DNA from: Geothermovivens sp964644845
GTDB lineage: Bacteria > Zhuqueibacterota > Zhuqueibacteria > Oleimicrobiales > Geothermoviventaceae
Direction of reading: 5' to 3'
Assembly (NCBI GenBank): GCA_964644845.1
Contig: CAZXXS010000118.1
Span: forward strand, 1-29,896
DNA: 29,896 nt
Position 1 is the stretch's first letter; each line of letters begins with the position of its first letter. Made by a program: the position numbers and the translations under genes. The notes under the pieces are model-generated. The model was given only the letters and a program-made list of their open reading frames with translations. It was not told the DNA's origin and did no database searches. Below, piece after piece: positions 24,467 to 29,896 of this stretch.

Positions 24467-24563
24467 GGGGCTCGCAGAGTAACCTACTGCCTGTGTCACC
24501 CCTGTCGGCTCTGATCGCGAAGCCTGAGCGTTTCCTCGATGTGCCGCGTTTTCCGTCAAGAAA

Positions 24564-24617
24564 GCCGCCTTCAGGCGGCGGTTTGGCCCGTAGCCGGGAG
24601 ATTGGATCTCCGGGCGG
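24564..24617 (+). repeat. Two-hairpin repeat, type B, copy 1
   Basis: GCCGCC-TTCA-GGCGGC (24564-24579), a 14-nt spacer ending in TAG, then CCGGGAGAT-TGG-ATCTCCGGG (24594-24614). The second stem carries GAGAT/ATCTC where copies 2 and 4 carry GGGAT/ATCCC, so both arms changed together. Confidence 0.8.
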
Positions 24618-24750
24618 GCATCCCCAAATCTCCATTCATCTCCGAGTTCCCTCTTGGAAAAACCTGAATCGTGCCAGGCGCACCACAGGCTGACCGCGCA
24701 CAGACCCTTAGGGTGAGGACAGGTAGCTGTCTTGTGCGGGAGGCGTCTCT

Positions 24751-24780
24751 TTCCGCGGCAAAATAAATTCTGCCGCGGAA
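24751..24780. repeat. Perfect 10-bp inverted repeat with AT-rich loop
   Basis: TTCCGCGGCA and TGCCGCGGAA flank AAATAAATTC. Immediately downstream is a second imperfect hairpin, GCGGAAC-TGAAC-GTTCCCCGC. Together with the following CCCGCG...CGCGGG stem and type B copy 2 this looks like one compound element of about 130 bp. Confidence 0.6.
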
Positions 24781-24823
24781 CTGAACGTTCCCCGCGTCCG
24801 CCTGCGCGGGCGCTTGTCGCCGA

Positions 24824-24878
24824 GCCGCCTTCAGGCGGCGGTTTTTCTCGTAGCCCGGGGATTGATCCCCGGGCGGAG
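24824..24878 (+). repeat. Two-hairpin repeat, type B, copy 2
   Basis: GCCGCC-TTCA-GGCGGC followed by GGTTTTT makes the first half look like a rho-independent terminator on the plus strand. Then come CTCGTAG and CCCGGGGAT-TG-ATCCCCGGG, ending CGGAG. Confidence 0.8.
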
Positions 24879-25128
24879 GGGTGTCCAAGTTGTCATTTGG
24901 CCCCGCGGAAAGGTATCCCCCAATCCTGATTCATCCCCACATCTCCTTCACCGACTCCGAGATGGTGCGGGAAAGATCGCAAGGCGACGCGCATTTCCGA
25001 CGCTTACAGGTAGGATGTGACGTTGCGTTGCTGGCGAGGCTTTGGATTCACGAGCGTTTCTGTCGCAGCGGAGTGAATTCTAAGGCTGAAAGGCCCGGGG
25101 TCCGCCTGCGCAGATGCATTTGTTTTCG

Positions 25129-25180
25129 CCGAGGACTGAAGTCCCCGGCTACCTCAGATGGAAACCGGCTGAAGCCGGTT
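25129..25180 (+). repeat. Two-hairpin repeat, type A, copy 2
   Basis: CCGAGGACT-GA-AGTCCCCGG (one mismatch), then CTACCTCAGATGGA, then AACCGGCT-GA-AGCCGGTT. It differs from copy 1 mainly in the spacer. Upstream, GTCCGCCTGCGC...CGCCGAG also resembles the sequence just before type B copy 2, suggesting a shared leader module. Confidence 0.8.
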
Positions 25181-25273
25181 CTGCTAGGGGGCTCTCCTGC
25201 TAGGTGCACAGGCCGTCTTCTCGTCGTACGACCGGTTGGTGCTTGGGCCAGGTGTGCTACGCACCGCAAAGGA

Positions 25274-25331
25274 GCCGCCTTCAGGCGGCGCCCTCTTTCC
25301 TGTAGCCCGGAGATTTGATCTCCGGGCGGAG
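25274..25331 (+). repeat. Two-hairpin repeat, type B, copy 3
   Basis: GCCGCC-TTCA-GGCGGC, a pyrimidine-rich spacer, TAG, then CCCGGAGAT-TTG-ATCTCCGGG and CGGAG. The stem bases AGAT/ATCT are compensatory with respect to copies 2 and 4. Confidence 0.8.
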
Positions 25332-25351
25332 CCGATTACGAGGGCGTGCGG

Positions 25352-25386
25352 GGAAGTTCGCGAGGTAACCTGAACTTCCGAGGTTA
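25352..25386. repeat. Overlapping, mutually exclusive inverted repeats
   Basis: GGAAGTTC (25352-25359) pairs with GAACTTCC (25372-25379), while TAACCT (25366-25371) pairs with AGGTTA (25381-25386). The second pair straddles an arm of the first, so both cannot form at once. It lies upstream of the promoter at 25598 and so is not a leader of that gene. Confidence 0.45.
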
Positions 25387-25484
25387 AGAGACGCGACGGA
25401 ACACGTTTCGGCAGAGGCTGACACGGTTTGTGCACGCTTTATGAGCAGCGGAGCGAACGCCGCCGCTGCACACCCTTGCGTCCA

Positions 25485-25502
25485 GCTGGGCGGACGCCCA
25501 GC
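25485..25502. repeat. Hairpin preceding type B copy 4
   Basis: GCTGGGC-GGAC-GCCCAGC is a perfect 7-bp stem with a 4-nt loop. Its position and the flanking CGTCC resemble the module that precedes type B copy 2 (GTCCGCCTGCGCGGGCG), so it is probably part of the same compound element. Confidence 0.5.
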
Positions 25503-25509
25503 GGCAAGA

Positions 25510-25565
25510 CGCCTTCAGGCGGCGGCTTTTTTCTCCCGTAGCCCGGGGATCCAATCCCCGGGCAG
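25510..25565 (+). repeat. Two-hairpin repeat, type B, copy 4
   Basis: The first hairpin is reduced (CGCC-TTCA-GGCG) and is followed by GCGGCTTTTTTC, terminator-like on the plus strand. The second is CCCGGGGAT-CCA-ATCCCCGGG. It ends 32 nt before the promoter at 25598 and could insulate it from upstream transcription. Confidence 0.8.
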
Positions 25566-25597
25566 TGACGGTCTCTTCCTGGGGGCTCCGTTCTACC

Positions 25598-25626
25598 TTG
25601 ACATTGACGCGTCACTTTCGTAAAAT
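25598..25626 (+). promoter_or_regulatory. Near-consensus sigma-70 promoter
   Basis: TTGACA (25598-25603) and TAAAAT (25621-25626) with a 17-nt spacer match the sigma-70 consensus in 11 of 12 positions. The start codon of the next gene is 45 nt downstream of the -10 box. It should drive the two large secreted-protein genes. Confidence 0.7.
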
Positions 25627-25660
25627 GGCCTGTCGTGAGAGGAGGAACGTACAGGATCTG

Positions 25661-25666
25661 GAGGAG
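25661..25666 (+). promoter_or_regulatory. Ribosome binding site for a TTG start
   Basis: GAGGAG lies 5 nt before TTG at 25672. The signal peptide starts at this codon, and no ATG or GTG sits nearby in frame. Confidence 0.6.
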
Positions 25667-25671
25667 AGCCT

Positions 25672-27825
25672 TTGCTTCCGCGGCGTTTGGCCGGCTGCGC
25701 GCTGGTTCTGGCACTGGTCGTGTGGGCAAACGGGGTGTGGGGGCAGGGTCGCACGCTCCGTAAAGGGGCATTGGATGATGACTCTAAGTTTACCAACGTC
25801 GGCAACATCGGACTCACCGTCACCAACTACGGTACTTTTGGCAACGGTTTCTCAATCCCTGGACAGCCGAGTTGTGAGTACCCGTTAGGATCAGGCATCG
25901 AGCACGTTTTCGACGGCGGACTCTGGGTCGGCGCCAAGCGCGCGGATGGCAAGATTCTCGTCACCACTGGGGCTGTGGACATCGCCTCGCTGAGGGATGT
26001 CGCCGCCGGATTCGAATTCACCGCACCGGACTCCGTGGAAGTTTTGCCGGACGGTAGCCGCAAAATCATCAAGTTCAACGTTACGCGGGAACGTTCCAGC
26101 CTCTTTGGTAGCCGCTTTTATCACCCACAGGCCATCAGTCACCAGGACTTCATCGCAGATTTCACAGACACAAATCGCTACGTTCCAGTCGTCGAAACGA
26201 TTGGCGAGGACAAGTATCTGGTCGATGGCCCGCTCATTCCGCAACACACCCCGATGGGCCTTGTCGTTCACCTCGAGACCTATGCGTGGAATTTCCCCTT
26301 CGCCGACGCATTTGTGATTCTTAACTACCGGATCAAGAACGTGAGCGGTGGACCGCTGCGCGACGTGTACGTAGGTCTGTGGGCGGACCTGGTCGTGCGC
26401 AACACCAACATCACGCCACCCCGCGTGGGCGCACCTTTTTACCAGCACGTGGCCAACGGGTACATCGACTCACTCCACCTGGCTTACGCGTTCGACTACA
26501 ACGGTGACCCGGGATTTACGGACGATGGCCTCTACGTGGCGCTGAAATTCCTCGGGTCCCGGCCGGCCCAGAGTCGCACGACGTACAACGCTTGGCTTTT
26601 CCGAAACACAGCTGAACCCGTTCTCTTCTCTCCCTCGGACGATCTTGAACGTTACCAGAAAATGGCGGAAAGCCTGCCTCGCTCGGTCATCGAAACGCTG
26701 AACGACGGGCCTGGAAATTACATGACCTTGATTGCCACAGGACCCTTCGCCGAAATTCCTCCAGATTCTTCGATCAACGTGGTTTTTGCCGTGGTCTGTG
26801 CTCCCAAGTACGGCTCAGATCCCAATTCCGCTGACACGCCACGAAACAAACGTTACCTGGTCACAAATGCTGAGTGGGCCGATCGGGCCTACCGGGGTGA
26901 GGATCGGAACAACAACGGCGTGCTTGACCCGGGTGAAGACATCAACGCCAATGGTAAGCTTGATCGGTTCATGCTGCCAACGCCGCCAACGCCCCCACAC
27001 GTGAAGCTGGTGCCCGGGGACCACCAGATCGAAGTGTACTGGGATGACATTTCGGAGCACTCGGTAGATTTGGTCACCGGAAAACCAGATTTCGAGGGTT
27101 ACCGCGTTTACAGATCAAAGGTGGGTGAAGATCTCCCCGGGCACGATTTGCTGAGCTCGCTGGAACTGATCGCCGAATTCGACAGCGTGGACGGCATCGG
27201 CTACGACACGGGCTTTGAACTCGTCCGTCTGAAGGAGCCGGTTTCCTTCGGCGAGATCGAGCAAAACCCGCTAACCGGTCGGGAAGAGCCGGTTGTGTAC
27301 CGGTACCGGCTGGTGAACAGGAACCTGTTGAACGGATGGCAGTACGCGTACGCCGTTACGGCTTTCGATCGTGGCAATCCCGAGGAAAATCTGCCCAGCC
27401 TTGAGAGCAGCCCCCTGGTGACGGCAAGGCGTGCCATCCCGGGGTCTCCGCCAAATGTGGGGAACACGTTCACGGTTGGGGTGTACCCGAACCCCTACAG
27501 AGTGCATGCAGCCTGGGACGGCCACCTGGAAAGGGATCGCAAACTCTACTTTTACAACCTCCCGCCGCATTGTGAAGTGCGCATCTTTACGTTGGCCGGA
27601 AACGAGGTTGACCGTTTTGTCCACAACGCTGCGACGTACACAGGAGAGGATATCCAGTGGTTTTTGAAGTTCGGCGGAAAAGAACGAACGTTCCCTGGGG
27701 GACTGCATGCCTGGGATCTGGTGACTGCGAACGATCAGGCCATTGCTTCAGGGCTCTACCTCTACACGGTGGAGGATCTGGACACCGGGCAGATCCAGCG
27801 GGGTAAGTTCCTGGTGATCAAGTAG
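25672..27825 (+). CDS. Large secreted protein with EF-like loop and sorting-like C-terminus
   Basis: This 717-aa exported protein starts with TTG. A signal peptide (1-24, ending ANGVWG) precedes an N-terminal region with GNIGLTVTNYGTFGNGF and a large beta-rich domain (about 30-400). An Asp/Asn-rich segment at about 411-431 (DRNNNGVLDPGED, DINANGKLD) resembles dockerin or EF-hand calcium loops. Next comes a fibronectin-III-like region (about 445-590, with IEVYWDD, FEGYRVYRS and YAYAVTAFD). The C-terminal domain has VGVYPNPYRV and ends ASGLYLYTVEDL...GKFLVIK, like FlgD/T9SS sorting domains. I know this architecture from uncharacterised secreted proteins of FCB lineages and assign no function. 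It is the first gene after a strong promoter, and the next gene follows 34 nt later. Confidence 0.9.
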   Translation: MLPRRLAGCALVLALVVWANGVWGQGRTLRKGALDDDSKFTNVGNIGLTVTNYGTFGNGFSIPGQPSCEYPLGSGIEHVFDGGLWVGAKRADGKILVTTGAVDIASLRDVAAGFEFTAPDSVEVLPDGSRKIIKFNVTRERSSLFGSRFYHPQAISHQDFIADFTDTNRYVPVVETIGEDKYLVDGPLIPQHTPMGLVVHLETYAWNFPFADAFVILNYRIKNVSGGPLRDVYVGLWADLVVRNTNITPPRVGAPFYQHVANGYIDSLHLAYAFDYNGDPGFTDDGLYVALKFLGSRPAQSRTTYNAWLFRNTAEPVLFSPSDDLERYQKMAESLPRSVIETLNDGPGNYMTLIATGPFAEIPPDSSINVVFAVVCAPKYGSDPNSADTPRNKRYLVTNAEWADRAYRGEDRNNNGVLDPGEDINANGKLDRFMLPTPPTPPHVKLVPGDHQIEVYWDDISEHSVDLVTGKPDFEGYRVYRSKVGEDLPGHDLLSSLELIAEFDSVDGIGYDTGFELVRLKEPVSFGEIEQNPLTGREEPVVYRYRLVNRNLLNGWQYAYAVTAFDRGNPEENLPSLESSPLVTARRAIPGSPPNVGNTFTVGVYPNPYRVHAAWDGHLERDRKLYFYNLPPHCEVRIFTLAGNEVDRFVHNAATYTGEDIQWFLKFGGKERTFPGGLHAWDLVTANDQAIASGLYLYTVEDLDTGQIQRGKFLVIK

Positions 27826-27859
27826 CGGTTCGTGACGAATGAACGAGGAGGGAGTGACG

Positions 27860-29893
27860 ATGAGAATTGTCAAAGGGCTGTTTGTTGGTTTTGCGCTGGT
27901 GACGTTGCTTGTCGGCAACGTACTCGCGCAGGCACAGTACCCGCTTGTCACAGTTCAGCAAATTCAAAAAGTGACGGATTTCACCCAGCACGACGATGAC
28001 TCACCCTTGCTCGGCGACACTGTGCGGGTGGAAGTGGTAGCGGTTGGGCACCCGCGTTCGTTGTGGGTGGGTGCGCGGTGGTCGTTCTACGCCTACCAGG
28101 ACACGGTTGGAGAAAACGGTGAACAGGTGCCCTGGACGGGCATCATGGTCATCCAGCACGACACCACCAAAACCGGCACGTTGATGAACGCCGTGCAGCC
28201 AGGCGACAAGATCATCGTAACGGGTGTCGTGGCCGAATACCCGTCGGGGGCAGGGCGTTTCAGTCAGACGCAGCTTGAGGTGTTGACGAACCCTGAAATC
28301 CCGATTGAGTTTGTAGGTACCGTAGATCCCGACAGTTTCCCGAAACCGGTGACGTTGACAGCTGCCGATCTGGCAGATCTGGAAGCAGCCGAGAAGTGGG
28401 AGGCGGCTCTGGTGCGTGTGGAGAATTTGACGGTCGTGAACAACGACCTGCCGGGCGGCACCATGTTGCTGCAAGACGCCGAAGGGAATCAGGTGACGGT
28501 TGATGACCAGTACTGGTTTTTCCACGGTCAGTTTGTGGCGGGAAACAACCCGTGGCCCGTTCCGGGTACGCGCCTGAACGTCACAGGGCACGTACGCGAC
28601 TACGACAGCCACATGATTGCTCCCCGAAATGACGCCGATCTTGAGATCCTCACCAATCCACCGGTTATCCGCAACTGGACCCGCGATCCCGCTGCTCCGA
28701 CATCGCGTGACGAGGTGATGGTGTCCGCTGAGATCACAGACAACGGCACGGTAGACAGTGCGTTTGTGGTCTACTCGGTCGACAACGGGCCTTTCCAGAC
28801 TGCACAGATGACCGCAGCGGAGGGCGACTCGCTCTACTCCGCCAAGATTCCGCCGCAGGCGGACGGGGCATTTGTGAAGTACTTTCTCCGTGCGGTGGAC
28901 AACGACGGCGACGTGGCCGTGATGCCCGATACCACAGGCGGCATGTTGTTTTACGTAGTCAGAGACAGCGGTCTGAGCATCGCTGATATTCAGTGGACTC
29001 CCTTCGTTTACGATAATTCCGGCTACGAAGGCCTGGAAGTGACGCTCAAAGGTGTTGTTGTGACGGACTCAACGGATTTCGCGAACGCTTACGTGATCAT
29101 GGACGCCGCGGAGCCCTGGCACGGCATCCTGGTTCGCGACGGTGCGCACACCGTGACCTTGGGTGACGAGGTCCAAGTGACTGGCACCGTGCAGGAGTAC
29201 TACGGCATGACGCGTCTCAACTACATTACGGATTTCGAGCTCCTGAGTGCGGGGAACGATGTGCCGGGACCCATTGTGGTACACACAGGTGATCTGGCTA
29301 CAGGTTCGCCGACGGCGGAATCCTACGAGAATTGTTTGGTTGAGGTCCGGGACGTGACGGTGGCCGATCCCTTCCCGGATGCGCCGAGCAACTACGGCGA
29401 GTTCACTGTTGACGACGGGACCGGCGCGGTGCGTGTGGACGACGCGGGCAAGTTCAGAGGCAATCGCGATTCCACGTTTGCCAAGGGCGATCACATTGAC
29501 GTTCTTCGGGGTGTCCTCTGGTACACGTACGGAAACTACAAAATCGAGCCGCGCAACGACGCTGATGTGATTGGCCACACTACCGGTGTGGCAGATGCCC
29601 GAAAGACCGCCCCGTGGACGTACAGTCTCAGCCAGAATTACCCGAATCCCTTCAACCCGACCACGCAGATTCGCTTTTCCCTGGCAAGGGCCGGACAGGT
29701 TCGGGTCGACGTGTACAACATTCAAGGACAAAAAGTGCGCACGTTGGTGAACGCTCAGGTCGCGGCCGGTGTACACCAGGTGACCTGGGACGGCAGGGAC
29801 GACGCAGGCCAGGCTGTAGCCAGCGGCTTGTACATCTACCGCCTGCGTGCCGGTGACGTGGTGCTGCAGAAGAAGATGTTGCTGTTGAAGTAG
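27860..29893 (+). CDS. Secreted multi-OB-fold-like protein with YPNPFNPTT sorting domain
   Basis: This exported protein has 677 aa from the ATG at 27860, which is chosen over an upstream in-frame ATG because GAGGAGGGAG lies just before it. Signal peptide 1-23 (ending GNVLA). Four similar beta-rich units follow (about 28-150, 160-265, 375-470 and 475-580). Each has the pattern of a strand pair, a GD...V.GTV or GTRLNVTGHV strand and a terminal 'D.EIL' or 'DADVI' strand, which looks like OB-fold units of the type found beside secreted nucleases. An Ig-like domain (about 270-370, EVMVSAEITDNGTVDSAFV) lies in the middle. The last 90 residues are a FlgD/T9SS-like domain (SLSQNYPNPFNPTT ... ASGLYIYRLRAGD). 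No nuclease or peptidase active site is visible, so it may be a surface binding or structural protein. Confidence 0.9.
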   Translation: MRIVKGLFVGFALVTLLVGNVLAQAQYPLVTVQQIQKVTDFTQHDDDSPLLGDTVRVEVVAVGHPRSLWVGARWSFYAYQDTVGENGEQVPWTGIMVIQHDTTKTGTLMNAVQPGDKIIVTGVVAEYPSGAGRFSQTQLEVLTNPEIPIEFVGTVDPDSFPKPVTLTAADLADLEAAEKWEAALVRVENLTVVNNDLPGGTMLLQDAEGNQVTVDDQYWFFHGQFVAGNNPWPVPGTRLNVTGHVRDYDSHMIAPRNDADLEILTNPPVIRNWTRDPAAPTSRDEVMVSAEITDNGTVDSAFVVYSVDNGPFQTAQMTAAEGDSLYSAKIPPQADGAFVKYFLRAVDNDGDVAVMPDTTGGMLFYVVRDSGLSIADIQWTPFVYDNSGYEGLEVTLKGVVVTDSTDFANAYVIMDAAEPWHGILVRDGAHTVTLGDEVQVTGTVQEYYGMTRLNYITDFELLSAGNDVPGPIVVHTGDLATGSPTAESYENCLVEVRDVTVADPFPDAPSNYGEFTVDDGTGAVRVDDAGKFRGNRDSTFAKGDHIDVLRGVLWYTYGNYKIEPRNDADVIGHTTGVADARKTAPWTYSLSQNYPNPFNPTTQIRFSLARAGQVRVDVYNIQGQKVRTLVNAQVAAGVHQVTWDGRDDAGQAVASGLYIYRLRAGDVVLQKKMLLLK

Positions 29894-29896
29894 TGG

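Larger units (their letters stand above)
24403..25671. other. 1.27-kb non-coding repeat tract
   Basis: No convincing gene is present. The tract is built from GC-rich palindromic modules: two type A and four type B two-hairpin units, plus further inverted repeats at 24751-24780, 25352-25386 and 25485-25502. Unique spacers of roughly 55-250 nt lie between them. It ends with a strong promoter serving the gene at 25672. All type A and B units point the same way. Confidence 0.8.

Noticed and set aside
24403..25570. Possible CRISPR array
   Set aside because: Repeats are palindromic pairs of two types with irregular spacing (about 55 to 250 nt) and no uniform spacers or nearby cas genes.

Overview
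The window is a bacterial chromosome segment, moderately GC-rich by eye, with 15 protein-coding genes and no rRNA, tRNA, CRISPR or transposase gene that I can see. Three secreted proteins end in FlgD-like / type-IX-sorting-like C-terminal domains (one with the hallmark YPNPFNPTT, two with variants starting YPNP). Many Shine-Dalgarno sites are strong, and two putative promoters are close to the sigma-70 consensus (TTGACA-N17-TAAAAT and TTGCAA-N17-TAGAAT) rather than the Bacteroidota -7/-33 type. Together this points to the FCB superphylum outside classical Bacteroidota, for instance candidate phylum KSB1, Calditrichota or a relative. That placement is inference.

Layout. Positions 1-10041 (minus strand): an export block read right to left, with a membrane-fusion lipoprotein, two different RND permeases and then a secreted M28 peptidase. 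The block is interrupted by a terminator-like hairpin and a dispersed palindromic repeat after the adaptor gene, by an 11-bp inverted repeat between the permeases, and by a terminator-like hairpin before the peptidase. Positions 10445-12906 (plus): a promoter, a small lipoprotein and a GxGYxYP-family secreted protein. Positions 12911-17745 (minus): a tight cluster read right to left of S9 peptidase, SAM methyltransferase, a 67-aa two-helix membrane protein and an M1 aminopeptidase, the last three joined by 4-nt overlaps. Positions 18235-24402 (plus): an SDR oxidoreductase, two tandem M14-type proteins, a 78-aa conserved-looking small protein and an unrecognised secreted protein. Positions 24403-25671: a 1.27-kb non-coding tract full of GC-rich two-hairpin repeats, ending in a strong promoter. 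Positions 25672-29893 (plus): two large secreted multidomain proteins.

Together the genes suggest a cell envelope devoted to peptide breakdown and export. Five exported peptidase-type proteins (M28, M1, S9, two M14) fit growth on protein or peptides, and the tripartite RND parts would need a TolC-like outer-membrane partner encoded elsewhere. The points most worth a second look are: (1) an M14 paralogue in which the metal-binding HxxE appears permuted to ExxH and the catalytic Glu is Val; (2) an RND permease with about 155 extra, strongly hydrophobic residues between its two halves; (3) the dispersed two-hairpin repeat family.
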